Positions 23,151 to 32,095 are shown, numbered from the stretch's first letter. The stretch is 32,908 bases of DNA from Cryobacterium glaciale (GCF_004402535.1 NZ_SOEY01000021.1:1-32908); one strand, 5' to 3'. Notes: generated by a model not told the origin, from the letters alone. Made by a program: numbers and translations.

Positions 23151-24147
23151 GCCAGCGGATGCCGCGGGGCTGGCCGAGTTTCACCGCGTCGCCGCCTCGG
23201 CGCTCGCGTTCGACGGGTATGCGCCGTTCAATGAACAGGCGCTGTTCGATTTGCAGGCAGGCCTGCGCACCGCCTATTTGGTGACGGTTCCTGGAATGGC
23301 GGTGTCGCCAGCCAGCGACATTGGGGACGAAGTCGCTGAGAGCGACGACGTCGCGGACGAAGTCGCTGAGAGCGACGACGTCGCGAGCTCGATCGTCGTC
23401 GGGGCGGCGCTCGGCGGACGCGGGGAGATCGACCTCGTAATCAGCCCGGAATATCGGCGCCGCGGGTATGGCCGCGACGCTGTTCGTGAACTGGCCGCGA
23501 CCGAACCGAACGGCCTGACCGCTTGGTCCCACGGCGATCACCCGGCAGCGCGGGCCCTCGCGACCGAACTCCGATTCGTCGCCGCCCGCACGTTGCTGGA
23601 GCTGCGCAAGCCGCTGGTTGCGGCGGGCGAAACGCCGCAAGCCGGCGCAGCCGAAACCTCGGCCGGGACGACCGCGGCGGCCGGCGAAGCGGGGGCTGGG
23701 GCATCCGCTTTAGAGGGCATTTCGGCGTTTCGGGTCGGGAGCGACGACGCCGAGTGGGTGGCGCTCAACGCGCTCGTGTTTGCGACGCACCCGGAGCAGG
23801 GCGCGATGACCGAGGCCGACCTCACCGCGCGGCAGGCCGAATCGTGGTTCAACGCCGATGACTTTCTGATTCTGCGGGATGCTGACAGCCGCATGATCGG
23901 CTACAACTGGCTCAAGGTCGACGGCGCTATGGGCGAGATCTATGTGGTCGGGGTGCATCCGGATGCCGCTGGTCGCGGCCTCGGGCGTGCGCTGATGCAG
24001 GCCGGCCTGCACCGCCTGGTCGCCGCCGGTTGCACCACTGCCGCACTCTATGTCGAGGCCGACAGCCTCGGCCCGGTACACCTCTATCGGGCGCTCGGTT
24101 TCGCCGACCACACGGTTGACGTGCAGTACCGTCGCCTGCCGGACTGA
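23119..24147 (+). CDS. mshD: Mycothiol synthase MshD
   Basis: This enzyme catalyses the last step of mycothiol synthesis, acetylation of Cys-GlcN-Ins by acetyl-CoA. The 342 residues contain two GNAT domains. The first (about 1-170) has the acyl-CoA loop [11 protein letters not shown]. The second (about 200-342) has the catalytically typical [16 protein letters not shown] followed by [19 protein letters not shown]. The linker (about 175-200) is Ala/Gly/Thr-rich. Residues about 70-89 are two exact copies of [10 protein letters not shown] from a 30-bp tandem duplication. The start codon lies 32 bases inside the GlnR-like gene, with only a weak GAAGAG site, so translation is probably coupled. The presence of mshD supports Actinomycetota. 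Confidence 0.93.
   Translation: MSGFRILSALKPADAAGLAEFHRVAASALAFDGYAPFNEQALFDLQAGLRTAYLVTVPGMAVSPASDIGDEVAESDDVADEVAESDDVASSIVVGAALGGRGEIDLVISPEYRRRGYGRDAVRELAATEPNGLTAWSHGDHPAARALATELRFVAARTLLELRKPLVAAGETPQAGAAETSAGTTAAAGEAGAGASALEGISAFRVGSDDAEWVALNALVFATHPEQGAMTEADLTARQAESWFNADDFLILRDADSRMIGYNWLKVDGAMGEIYVVGVHPDAAGRGLGRALMQAGLHRLVAAGCTTAALYVEADSLGPVHLYRALGFADHTVDVQYRRLPD
23326..23385 (+). repeat. Exact 30-bp tandem duplication inside mshD
   Basis: Units 23326-23355 and 23356-23385 are identical and begin GACGAAGTCGCTGAGAGCGA. Each encodes [10 protein letters not shown]. Identity at the nucleotide level suggests a recent duplication, located in a loop of the first GNAT domain. Confidence 0.93.
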
Positions 24148-24167
24148 AGCCCGGGTCGGCGGGGCTA

Positions 24168-24362
24168 ATTCAGGCAATCCGCCGGCTGCCCGACGTCACG
24201 GGCCGCGCATCAGGAGGACGAGCACGGACGCGTAACTCCTGCAAATTCTCAGGCGCCGCCGCACGTTCCGCGTGATTCCGGGGGTGCAAAACTTGGCGGC
24301 CACAAATTGCAGGAGTTATGCGCGTGGGGGGCGGGTGGATTCAGGCAATCCGCCGGCTGCCC
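24168..24362. repeat. 24-bp direct repeats flanking MITE-like copy 2
   Basis: The 24 bases 24168-24191 (ATTCAGGC...GGCTGCCC) recur exactly at 24339-24362. Each is followed further downstream by a TTGCAGGAGTTATGCGCGTGG end. A block of roughly 100-170 bp seems to have been partly duplicated. This accounts for much of the 405-bp non-coding interval 24148-24552. Confidence 0.85.
24230..24323 (+). mobile_element. 95-bp MITE-like inverted-repeat element, copy 2
   Basis: The left end GCGTAACTCCTGCAAATT faces AATTTGCAGG-type sequence at the right end (24304-24323, AAATTGCAGGAGTTATGCGC). The interior aligns with the reverse complement of copy 1: both keep CTCAG-CGC, CCGCGT-ATTCCGGGG and a GGTGCA/GGCCAC junction. 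Confidence 0.72.
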
Positions 24363-24400
24363 AGCCCGGCTTGACGAGCCGCCTGCAGACTGGTCAGGGC

Positions 24401-24423
24401 GCAAATTGCAGGAGTTATGCGCG
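24401..24423 (+). repeat. Solo right end of the MITE-like element
   Basis: GCAAATTGCAGGAGTTATGC followed by GCG repeats the right terminus of copy 2 without a matching left end, about 130 bases before ppk. Confidence 0.75.
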
Positions 24424-24502
24424 TGGAAGCGCGTCTAACAGTGGGCAAATTACCAAGCCGCCACGCCGAAAAAGCAAGGCCCCTGAGAATATTTCGCCTG
24501 AC

Positions 24503-24518
24503 GTTCACCCGGTTCGTC
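24503..24518 (+). promoter_or_regulatory. Possible Pho-box half-site upstream of ppk
   Basis: GTTCACC at 24503 matches the actinobacterial Pho-box half-site, and GTTCGTC follows 9 bases later, off the usual 11-bp phase. It lies about 40 bases before the ppk start. ppk is known to be under PhoP control in Streptomyces, so the site is plausible but weak. Confidence 0.3.
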
Positions 24519-24552
24519 GCGGTGAGATGACCAAGGATGTCAGGATGGACAG

Positions 24553-26724
24553 ATGGACGGCGAAACTACCCAAGCAGACTCGGGTCTCACAGACTTTGAC
24601 GATGATTTTGAACCTCTGATCGAAAAACTCGACCCGGCACTGCCCGACGACCGCTACCTCGACCGCGAGCTGAGCTGGCTCGCCTTCAACCAGCGGGTGC
24701 TGGAACTGGCCGAAGACGAGTCGCTGCCGGTGCTCGAACGCACCAACTTTCTCGCCATCTTCGCGAGCAACCTCGACGAATTCTTCATGGTGCGGGTCGC
24801 CGGCCTGAAGCGCCGCATCCTCACCGGACTGGCCGTTCCGACCAACGTGGGCCGGGCCCCGCAAGACGTACTGAGCGACATCTCGGCCGCCGCGCACGCC
24901 CTGCAGGACCGCCACGCGCTCGCCTTCCAGAGCCTCGTGCGCCCCGCCCTCGCCGCGGCCGGCGTCGACGTCGTCGACTGGCAGAGCCTCGGCGACGCCG
25001 ACCGTCGCTCGCTGCGCACGTACTTCTCCAACCAGATCTTTCCGGTGCTGATGCCCCTCGCGGTCGACCCGGCGCATCCGTTCCCTTATATCTCCGGCCT
25101 GTCGCTCAACCTGGCCGTGCGCGTGCGCAACACCAAGACCGGCAAGCAGGAGTTCGCCCGGCTCAAGGTGCCGCCGATGCTGCCGCGTTTTGTGCGGGTG
25201 GATCGCAGTGAGTCGGTCGAGCGCATCCGCTATATCGCGCTGGAAGATCTCATCGCCAACCAGCTCGGCGATCTGTTTCCGGGCATGGAGATTCTGGAAC
25301 ACCACGTGTTTCGGGTCACCCGCAACGAAGACGTCGAGATCGACGAAGACGAGACCGAGAACCTGATCAAAGCGCTCGAGAAGGAGCTGCTGCGCCGCCG
25401 GTTCGGCCCGCCCATTCGGCTGGAGATCACCGAGGACATGGACGAGGTCACCCTCGGCCTGCTCGTGCGCGAGCTCGACGTGACCGAGCAGGAGGTCTAC
25501 CACCTGCCGGCGCCGCTCGACCTCGGCGGCCTGTTCGACCTGCGCATCGACCGCCCCGACCTGCACTTCGTCAAGCACGTGCCCACGACGGCGGCCCAGC
25601 TGCTGCCGAGCGAGCCGAACGCCGAGCAGGACATCTTCGCGGCGGTCGCGCGGCGCGACGTGCTGCTGCACCACCCGTACGAGTCGTTCGCGACGAGCGT
25701 GCAGGCGTTCCTGGAGCAGGCTGCGGCCGACCCGAACGTGCTCGCCATCAAGCAGACGCTGTACCGCACCTCGGGCGACAGCCCCATCGTCGAGGCGCTC
25801 ATCGCCGCCGCTGACAGCGGCAAGCAGGTGCTCGCGCTGGTCGAGATCAAGGCCCGCTTCGACGAGCAGGCGAACATCACCTGGGCGCGCAAGCTCGAAA
25901 AGGCCGGCGTGCACGTGGTCTACGGGCTGGTCGGCTTGAAAACGCACTGCAAGCTCGCCCTCGTGGTGCGCTACGAGAAGGGCGTGCTGCGGCACTACAG
26001 CCACATCGGCACCGGAAACTACAACCCGAAAACCAGCCGCATCTACGAAGACCTCGGCCTTCTGACAGCGGATGCCCAGGTCGGCAAGGACCTCACCCGC
26101 CTGTTCAACGAGTTGTCGGGTTACGCGATTGAGAAGAAGTTCAAGCGCCTGTTGGTGGCCCCGCTGCACCTGCGTAAGGCCCTGCTCAAGCAGATCCAGA
26201 CGGAAACCGACAACGCGCTCGAGGGCAAGACCAGCGGCATCCGCATCAAGGTCAACTCGATGGTCGACGAGGACATCATCGACGCGCTGTACCGGGCCAG
26301 CCAGGCCGGGGTGCACGTCGACGTCTGGGTGCGCGGCATCTGCAGCCTCAAGCCGGGCGTCACAGGCATGAGCGAGAACATCAGGGTGCGGTCGATTCTC
26401 GGCCGCTACCTGGAGCACTCGCGCCTCTTCTCCTTTCACAACCTCGGCGAAACGCAGGTGTATATCGGCAGCGCCGACATGATGCACCGCAACCTCGACC
26501 GCCGGGTCGAGGCGCTCGTGCGTCTGGTCGATCCGGAGCACCTGGTCGAGATCGAGGCCCTGTTCGAACGGGCGATGGATCCGCGTACGTCGAGCTGGTG
26601 GCTCGACGAGACCGGCCACTGGACCCGGCACGACCTCGACGAGCACGGCGTGCACCTCAGCGACATGCAGAACAAGCTGATGCAGCAGATCAGCGCGCGC
26701 AAACGGCCAGCCGGGCGTCGCTGA
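24553..26724 (+). CDS. ppk: Polyphosphate kinase 1
   Basis: This enzyme reversibly makes inorganic polyphosphate from ATP. The 723 residues match PPK1 from actinobacteria. The N-terminal domain has [20 protein letters not shown] and [20 protein letters not shown], and the head domain follows. Two phospholipase-D-like catalytic domains carry the autophosphorylated histidine in HIGTGNYN (about 484) and the second catalytic histidine in YLEHSR (about 622). [19 protein letters not shown] is also conserved. CAGGA lies 7 bases before the ATG. The stop overlaps the next gene's start as TGATG. The ppk-mutT1 order is as in M. tuberculosis Rv2984-Rv2985. Confidence 0.97.
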   Translation: MDGETTQADSGLTDFDDDFEPLIEKLDPALPDDRYLDRELSWLAFNQRVLELAEDESLPVLERTNFLAIFASNLDEFFMVRVAGLKRRILTGLAVPTNVGRAPQDVLSDISAAAHALQDRHALAFQSLVRPALAAAGVDVVDWQSLGDADRRSLRTYFSNQIFPVLMPLAVDPAHPFPYISGLSLNLAVRVRNTKTGKQEFARLKVPPMLPRFVRVDRSESVERIRYIALEDLIANQLGDLFPGMEILEHHVFRVTRNEDVEIDEDETENLIKALEKELLRRRFGPPIRLEITEDMDEVTLGLLVRELDVTEQEVYHLPAPLDLGGLFDLRIDRPDLHFVKHVPTTAAQLLPSEPNAEQDIFAAVARRDVLLHHPYESFATSVQAFLEQAAADPNVLAIKQTLYRTSGDSPIVEALIAAADSGKQVLALVEIKARFDEQANITWARKLEKAGVHVVYGLVGLKTHCKLALVVRYEKGVLRHYSHIGTGNYNPKTSRIYEDLGLLTADAQVGKDLTRLFNELSGYAIEKKFKRLLVAPLHLRKALLKQIQTETDNALEGKTSGIRIKVNSMVDEDIIDALYRASQAGVHVDVWVRGICSLKPGVTGMSENIRVRSILGRYLEHSRLFSFHNLGETQVYIGSADMMHRNLDRRVEALVRLVDPEHLVEIEALFERAMDPRTSSWWLDETGHWTRHDLDEHGVHLSDMQNKLMQQISARKRPAGRR

Positions 26725-27665
26725 TGGCGGTGAAATCCACCGACGTTTACGCCGCCGGGGCCGTCTGCTGGCGGTTGATCGACGGCCGCATGCACGTGCT
26801 GCTGATCCACCGCACGGTGCACGGCGACGTGACCATTCCCAAGGGAAAGGTGGACCCGGGCGAGTCGCTGCCCCGCACCGCGGTGCGCGAGGTCGAGGAG
26901 GAGACCGGGCTGGACGTGGCGCTCGGGGTTCCGCTCGGAGTGTCGCACTACGACATGCCCGACGGTCGCACCAAGATCGTGCACTACTGGGCCGCCGAGA
27001 TCACACCGGAGGCGATAGCGAAATCGACCTTCGTGCCGAACGGCGAGGTCGCCGCGATCGAATGGGTCACCATCAAGAAGGCCCGCACCTATCTGAACTA
27101 CCCGGCGGATGTCGAGATTCTCGAGACGTTCTCGGCGTTGGTCGATGCCGGCGTCACCCGCACGTTCGCGGTCATCGCGCTGCGGCACGGCAAGGCCGCG
27201 CCGCGCACCGGCGCCGGGCCCGACGCGCGTCGTCCGCTGACCGCTCGCGGGGTGTCGCAGGCGGCGGGTCTGGTCGACACGATCACGGCGTGGCGCCCGC
27301 TGCGCATCATTTCCAGCACGGCAACGCGGTGCGTCACGACGGTGGCTCCGCTGGCGGCTTTTACCGGGATTCCGATCAAGCAGACCGAGCTGATCAGCCA
27401 GGACGCGCTCGAAAGCGGCGAAGCGGATGTTCGCACCGTCGTCGGCAAGCGGGTGCGCGCCCGCAAGACGGCCGTTCTGTGCAGCCACGGACCGGTGCTG
27501 CCGGAGATCATGCGCGAGATCGCGCTGGCCACCGGGAGCCAGCCGTCGGCGACGCTGTTGGACGCGGGGCATCTGGACACCGGCGGGTTCTCGATCGTGC
27601 ACCTGTCATCGGAGAACCCGGCCGCGGGCATCCTCGCCATAGAGACGTACCCCGCGACGGCTTAA
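26724..27665 (+). CDS. mutT1: MutT1-like Nudix hydrolase fused to a histidine phosphatase
   Basis: The fusion has 313 residues. The N-terminal Nudix domain (about 5-140) has a complete Nudix box from G41 to L63 (GKVDPGE, then REVEEETGL). The C-terminal domain (about 145-313) is of the histidine-phosphatase type with ALRHGKA, the His at about 155, and SSTATRCVTT. M. tuberculosis MutT1 has this two-domain layout, hydrolyses 8-oxo-dGTP and diadenosine polyphosphates, and also follows ppk. The second acidic partner of the phosphatase is less obvious, and as in MutT1 that domain may be partly degenerate. Translation is coupled to ppk through TGATG. Confidence 0.9.
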   Translation: MAVKSTDVYAAGAVCWRLIDGRMHVLLIHRTVHGDVTIPKGKVDPGESLPRTAVREVEEETGLDVALGVPLGVSHYDMPDGRTKIVHYWAAEITPEAIAKSTFVPNGEVAAIEWVTIKKARTYLNYPADVEILETFSALVDAGVTRTFAVIALRHGKAAPRTGAGPDARRPLTARGVSQAAGLVDTITAWRPLRIISSTATRCVTTVAPLAAFTGIPIKQTELISQDALESGEADVRTVVGKRVRARKTAVLCSHGPVLPEIMREIALATGSQPSATLLDAGHLDTGGFSIVHLSSENPAAGILAIETYPATA

Positions 27666-27690
27666 GTTTCGCGGGTGGGGCCATCCGCTC

Positions 27691-27772
27691 GTCGAGGTGT
27701 GAGTTTTGGGCACCGAGGTGTGAGTTCTGGTCCATTCCTGGGCGTTGAAACGTTCAAGACTCACCCCTCGAC
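27691..27772. repeat. 82-bp inverted-repeat element upstream of pstS
   Basis: The left end GTCGAGGTGTGAGTTTT and the right end AAGACTCACCCCTCGAC are inverted repeats with about 15 of 17 matches. The left arm is itself duplicated in tandem (CGAGGTGTGAGTT at 27693 and 27714, period 21). Confidence 0.7.
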
Positions 27773-27827
27773 GACGTCGAGGCGTGCGAGATGTGGCCGC
27801 GGCCGGCGCGGGAAGCGTTATCTCGCG

Positions 27828-27871
27828 TTTACCTTCCGTTTACCGACAGGACGGTCGGCGGTTACTTCACT
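27828..27871 (+). promoter_or_regulatory. Pho-box (RegX3-type) repeats upstream of pstS
   Basis: GTTTACC occurs at 27828 and again at 27839, exactly 11 bases apart. A degenerate unit at 27850 and GGTTACT at 27861 stay in the same 11-base phase. This matches the direct-repeat boxes of PhoP/RegX3 regulators. The site lies about 80-125 bases before pstS, and the two perfect half-sites are the best in the window. Confidence 0.75.
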
Positions 27872-27952
27872 TGCTTAGCCTCCTTCATGGGCCAGCACCG
27901 GCCCGGTACCTCGCAATCACAGTCTTGTCATAACCCTCGAAAGGGATTACAC

Positions 27953-29044
27953 GTGAACTTCAAGCGTTTCGGCCGCCCCGCGGTCATCGCCATTGCCGCA
28001 GGCCTCGCACTCTCGTCCTGTGCAGCAAACGAGGGCGCCGCCCCCGCCGCCGACGCATCGGCCAGCACGCTCACCGGTACCCTGAACGGCGCCGGCTCTT
28101 CCGCGATGGACGCCGCCCAGCAGGCCTGGATCGCCGCATTCCAGACCGCCAACACCGGCGTCACCATCAACTACGAGCCCTCCGGCTCCGGCGGCGGCCG
28201 CGAAGCCTTCATCGCCGGCGGCACCGACTTCGCCGGCAGCGATTCCTACCTGGGCACCGACGAGCTGGCCGGCGAATTCGCCTCCTGCGTTCCCGGTACC
28301 AAGGCCGTCGACCTTCCGGTCTACATCTCTCCCATCGCCGTGATCTTCAACGTCGAGGGTGTTGACGAACTCAACATGGACGCCGACACGCTCGCCAAGA
28401 TCTTCTCCGGCGCGATCACCACCTGGGACGACGCGGCCATCGTGGCGCTGAACCCCGACGCAACGCTCCCCGCTGAGACGATCAACGCCGTGCACCGCTC
28501 GGACGACTCGGGTACCACCAAGAACTTCACGGACTACCTCGGCCAGGCCGCTGCTTCCGGTCTCTGGGACGAAAAAGCCTCAGACACCTTCCCGTTCGGC
28601 GGCGAAGGAGCCAAGGGCACCTCGGGCGTTGTTGACGCTGTCACCAACGGCACGAACATGATCGGCTACGCCGACGCATCGCAGGCCGGCACGCTCAGCA
28701 CCGCCAAGCTCATGGTCGGCGACGAGTTCGTGGCCTACACCCCCGAGGCCGCGGCCGAGGTTGTCGTCGGATCGCCCCTCGTGGCCGACCGCGCAGCCGA
28801 TGACCTCGCGCTTGACCTGAACCGCAAGACCACCAACCCGGCGGAATACCCGCTGGTTCTGGTGAGCTACGCGATCGTCTGCAACGAGTACGCCGATGCC
28901 GCCCAGGGTGAGCTCGTCAAGGCTTACGTCGAGTTCATCTCCAGCGCCGAAGGACAGGCCGTCGCCGAAGAAAACGCCGGCGTCGCACCGATGACTTCCG
29001 AGCTCATCGATAACGTCGCCGCGGTTCTCGCGACCGTCAAGTAA
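27953..29044 (+). CDS. pstS: Phosphate-binding lipoprotein PstS
   Basis: This is the extracytoplasmic high-affinity phosphate receptor of the Pst ABC importer (363 residues). The signal peptide ends at the lipobox ALSSC with the lipidated Cys at about 23, followed by an Ala-rich tether. Phosphate-contact motifs are visible: NGAGSSAMDAAQQAW, NYEPSGSGGGREAFIAGGTD, FAGSDSYL and HRSDDSGTTKNFTDYL. Start: AAAGGGA lies 7 bases before the GTG at 27953; upstream frames enter the promoter. It is first in pstSCAB, preceded by Pho-box repeats and followed by hairpins that probably reduce read-through into pstC, so that PstS is made in excess. Confidence 0.97.
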   Translation: MNFKRFGRPAVIAIAAGLALSSCAANEGAAPAADASASTLTGTLNGAGSSAMDAAQQAWIAAFQTANTGVTINYEPSGSGGGREAFIAGGTDFAGSDSYLGTDELAGEFASCVPGTKAVDLPVYISPIAVIFNVEGVDELNMDADTLAKIFSGAITTWDDAAIVALNPDATLPAETINAVHRSDDSGTTKNFTDYLGQAAASGLWDEKASDTFPFGGEGAKGTSGVVDAVTNGTNMIGYADASQAGTLSTAKLMVGDEFVAYTPEAAAEVVVGSPLVADRAADDLALDLNRKTTNPAEYPLVLVSYAIVCNEYADAAQGELVKAYVEFISSAEGQAVAEENAGVAPMTSELIDNVAAVLATVK

Positions 29045-29058
29045 CAACTGAACGAAGC

Positions 29059-29100
29059 TGCCCGGTCCGTTCTCGCACAACTGCGAGGGCGGATCGGGCA
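29059..29100 (+). terminator. Hairpin after pstS, first of two
   Basis: TGCCCG, CCG and CTCGC pair in order with GCGAG, CGG and CGGGCA around ACAACT, with small symmetric interior loops. There is no T-tract. It may stabilise the pstS mRNA 3' end. Confidence 0.65.
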
Positions 29101-29104
29101 GACT

Positions 29105-29148
29105 GGGGTGTACGGCCGCTTGCGTCCAGCCGCCGTACACCCCCTTTT
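29105..29148 (+). terminator. Rho-independent terminator between pstS and pstC
   Basis: GGGGTGTACGGC (29105-29116) pairs perfectly with GCCGTACACCCC (29132-29143), followed by CTTTT. As pstC has no obvious separate promoter, this is probably a partial terminator that sets the PstS-to-permease ratio. Confidence 0.8.
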
Positions 29149-29201
29149 CGCACAATTTCACGAGTTCGACGCTACAGTTCGACGCTATTTAGGAGACCGG
29201 C

Positions 29202-30143
29202 ATGACCACAGCTGCCGCCACGACCATCAAGGCCAGGCAACGCCCGGGCGACCGCATCTTCTCCTCGGCCACCCTCATTGCCGGCAGCCTGATTCTGGCC
29301 GTGCTCGCCGCCGTCGCGATCTTTCTCCTGGTTGAGAGCCTGCCGGCGTTCGTCGCCGACCCGGCCGAATTCAGCGGAGACACGACGAACTTCTGGTCCT
29401 ACGTCGGTCCGCTCGTCTTCGGCACGATCTACTCCGCCATTCTGTCGCTGATCATGGCGGTGCCGGTCGCTATCGGCATCGCGCTGTTCATCTCCCACTT
29501 CGCCCCGCGCAAGCTCGCGCAGGGCCTCGGTTACCTCGTGGACCTGCTCGCCGCCGTTCCCTCGGTCGTGTTCGGCCTCTGGGGCATCGGCGTACTGGCT
29601 CCGCTCGTGCAGCCCTTCTACGCCAACCTCGTGGACTGGTTCGGCTGGTTCACCCCCTTCGCCGGCCCGGTCTCGGGAACCGGACGCACCATCTTCACGG
29701 TGGCCATCGTGCTCGCCGTGATGATTTTGCCGATCATCACCGCCATCTGCCGCGAGATCTTTCTGCAGACCCCGCTGCTGCACGAGGAAGCCGCCCTGGC
29801 CCTCGGCGCCACCCGCTGGGAGATGATCCGCATGGCCGTGCTGCCGTTCGGACTGCCCGGCATCATCTCGGCGTCGATGCTCGGCCTCGGCCGCGCCCTC
29901 GGCGAGACCATGGCCGTGGCCATGGTGCTCTCCCCCAGCCGCGAGGTGATCTTTCAACTACTCACCGCTCAGAACTCCAACACCATCGCCTCGAACATCG
30001 CGCTGAACTTTCCCGAGGCAAGCGGCGTCGGAATCAACATTCTGCTCGCGACCGGCCTCATGCTCTTCGTGGTCACCCTGCTCGTGAACATGCTGGCCCG
30101 AGCCATCATCAACAGCCGTAAGGCATTTTCGGGAGCCAACTGA
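29202..30143 (+). CDS. pstC: Phosphate ABC transporter permease PstC
   Basis: This inner-membrane permease subunit has 313 residues and six predicted helices. The first is LIAGSLILAVLAAVAIFLLV, then LVFGTIYSAILSLIMAVPVA and others. The cytoplasmic ABC-coupling loop is EEAALALGATRWEMIRMAVL with LGRALGETMAVAMV, characteristic of PstC. AGGAG lies about 10 bases before the ATG. It pairs with PstA to form the channel and receives phosphate from PstS. Its stop overlaps the pstA start as TGATG. Confidence 0.96.
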   Translation: MTTAAATTIKARQRPGDRIFSSATLIAGSLILAVLAAVAIFLLVESLPAFVADPAEFSGDTTNFWSYVGPLVFGTIYSAILSLIMAVPVAIGIALFISHFAPRKLAQGLGYLVDLLAAVPSVVFGLWGIGVLAPLVQPFYANLVDWFGWFTPFAGPVSGTGRTIFTVAIVLAVMILPIITAICREIFLQTPLLHEEAALALGATRWEMIRMAVLPFGLPGIISASMLGLGRALGETMAVAMVLSPSREVIFQLLTAQNSNTIASNIALNFPEASGVGINILLATGLMLFVVTLLVNMLARAIINSRKAFSGAN

Positions 30144-31231
30144 TGACATCCGTTTTGGACGCTGCCCCGCTCACCAACTCGCTCACCGCTGGCAAGCTGC
30201 CCCGACGTTCGTCGCTGTGGATTTTGCTGGCCAGCTGGGCCGTGTCGGCCGCCGTCTTCGCCATGCTCTTTCTGTCGGGAACGGTCGACGGTTTCAACGT
30301 CGTCGGCACGATCGTGTTCGGCACGGTGCTGTACTGCTTTGCGATCTACGTGCTCTCCCGCCTGGTCGAGGGCTCACGCAAGGCCAAGGACCGGCTGATG
30401 ACGGCGCTCGTGACCGCCGCCTTCGTCATCGCCCTGCTGCCGCTCGTATCGATCATCTACACCACCGTGGTCAACGGGCTGCCCGCGTTCCTGACGCCGA
30501 CGTTCTTCACCTCCTCGCAGCGCAACGTGGTGGGCGCGGGCGGCGGCGTGCTGCACGCCGTCATCGGCACCCTCATGGTGACCGGAATGGCCACGCTCAT
30601 CTCGGTGCCGATCGGTCTGCTCACCTCGATCTACCTCGTCGAATACGGTCGCGGCCGCCTGGCCCGCGCCATCACCTTCTTCGTCGACGTGATGACCGGA
30701 ATCCCCTCGATCGTTGCGGGACTGTTCGCCTTCGCACTGTTCGCGCTGCTGTTTGACGACCCGGGCATCCGTTTTGGGTTCGGTGGGTCGATCGCGCTGT
30801 CGGTGCTGATGATTCCGGTGGTGGTGCGCTCGAGCGAAGAGATGCTCAAGCTCGTGCCGAACGAGCTGCGCGAGGCCGCTTTTGCACTGGGGGTACCGAA
30901 GTGGCTGACCATTCTCAAGGTCGTGCTGCCGACATCCATTGCCGGAATCGTCACCGGTGTGATGCTGTCGATCGCCCGCGTGATCGGCGAGACTGCGCCG
31001 CTGCTGATCATTGCCGGCTTCACGTCGAGCATGAACTACGACCTGTTTGGTGAGCGCATGATGACGCTGCCGGTGTTCGTTTACACGCAGTACGCCAACC
31101 AGGGCGCGGATTCGCAGGCGTATATCGACCGGGCCTGGGCCGGAGCGCTCACCCTGATCGTGATCGTCATGGTGCTCAACGGACTCGCTCGCCTGATCGC
31201 CCACTGGTTCTCGCCCAAGCTGGGCCGCTAA
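30143..31231 (+). CDS. pstA: Phosphate ABC transporter permease PstA
   Basis: This is the second channel subunit, 362 residues. The N-terminal 80 residues add two helices (LWILLASWAVSAAVFAMLFL and VGTIVFGTVLYCFAIYVL) before the core, as in other actinobacterial PstA proteins and unlike the roughly 300-residue E. coli form. The core shows GTLMVTGMATLISVPIGLLT, IYLVEYGRG, FFVDVMTGIPSIVAGLFAF and the coupling loop LREAAFALGVPKWLTILKVV with RVIGETAPLL. The start overlaps the pstC stop by one base. It is followed 35 bases later by pstB. Confidence 0.96.
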   Translation: MTSVLDAAPLTNSLTAGKLPRRSSLWILLASWAVSAAVFAMLFLSGTVDGFNVVGTIVFGTVLYCFAIYVLSRLVEGSRKAKDRLMTALVTAAFVIALLPLVSIIYTTVVNGLPAFLTPTFFTSSQRNVVGAGGGVLHAVIGTLMVTGMATLISVPIGLLTSIYLVEYGRGRLARAITFFVDVMTGIPSIVAGLFAFALFALLFDDPGIRFGFGGSIALSVLMIPVVVRSSEEMLKLVPNELREAAFALGVPKWLTILKVVLPTSIAGIVTGVMLSIARVIGETAPLLIIAGFTSSMNYDLFGERMMTLPVFVYTQYANQGADSQAYIDRAWAGALTLIVIVMVLNGLARLIAHWFSPKLGR

Positions 31232-31266
31232 CTCTCCCGCTTTAGAAAGATCGTAGAAAGGGACTT

Positions 31267-32046
31267 ATGTCCAAGCGCATCGAAGTCAACGACCTCAACG
31301 TGTACTACAGCAATTTTCTGGCCGTCGAGGGCGTCTCGATCGTGATCGAGCCGCGCACGGTAACCGCGTTCATCGGGCCCAGTGGTTGCGGAAAGTCCAC
31401 CTTCATTCGCACGCTCAATCGCATGCACGAGGTCATTCCCGGCGCGCGCGTCGAGGGTGAAGTGCTCATCGACGGCAACAACCTGTATGGCCCGGGCGTG
31501 GACCCGGTGCTGGTGCGCCGCCAGGTCGGCATGGTCTTTCAGCGGCCCAACCCGTTTCCGACCATGTCGATCCAGGACAACGTGCTGGCCGGAGTGAAGC
31601 TCAACAACCGTCGCATGTCGAAAACGGATGCCGACGACCTCACCGAAAAAGCCCTCCGCGGCGCAAACCTGTGGAACGAGGTCAAGGATCGCCTGGCGCG
31701 GCCCGGATCGGGCCTCTCGGGCGGGCAGCAGCAGCGTCTGTGCATCGCCCGCGCGATTGCGGTCGAGCCCGACGTGATTCTGATGGACGAACCGTGTTCG
31801 GCGCTCGACCCGATCTCGACGCTGGCCATTGAGGACCTCATCGAAGAGATGAAGAGCGAGTACACGATCGTGATCGTGACGCACAACATGCAGCAGGCCT
31901 CGCGGGTGTCGGACCGCACCGCGTTCTTCAACATTGCGGGCACCGGCAAGCCGGGCAAGCTTATTGAGTATGACGACACCACGACGATCTTCTCGAACCC
32001 AAGCGTGCAGGCGACCGAGGACTACGTGTCTGGGCGGTTCGGGTAG
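31267..32046 (+). CDS. pstB: Phosphate ABC transporter ATP-binding protein PstB
   Basis: This is the cytoplasmic ATPase of the Pst importer, 259 residues, normal size. Walker [10 protein letters not shown] is at about 37-45. [20 protein letters not shown] is the PstB-specific Q-loop region, the signature is [14 protein letters not shown], Walker B is [13 protein letters not shown], and the H-loop is [16 protein letters not shown] lies 5-6 bases before the ATG. It ends the pstSCAB operon; no phoU follows, unlike in many bacteria, because phoU is beside senX3-regX3. Confidence 0.98.
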   Translation: MSKRIEVNDLNVYYSNFLAVEGVSIVIEPRTVTAFIGPSGCGKSTFIRTLNRMHEVIPGARVEGEVLIDGNNLYGPGVDPVLVRRQVGMVFQRPNPFPTMSIQDNVLAGVKLNNRRMSKTDADDLTEKALRGANLWNEVKDRLARPGSGLSGGQQQRLCIARAIAVEPDVILMDEPCSALDPISTLAIEDLIEEMKSEYTIVIVTHNMQQASRVSDRTAFFNIAGTGKPGKLIEYDDTTTIFSNPSVQATEDYVSGRFG

Positions 32047-32095
32047 GGAGTTTGGGGTATCCGCTCAGCGCGGGTTTCGAGTGCCGGAAGAACCG

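Noticed and set aside
24148..24552. Riboswitch or structured leader of ppk
   Set aside because: The structure present is explained by the MITE-like element, its solo end and the 24-bp direct repeats. No known riboswitch core was recognised.
24505..26655. A 716-codon open frame antisense to ppk
   Set aside because: Its sequence is His/Val/Leu/Arg-rich without motifs and exactly shadows the highly conserved ppk frame.
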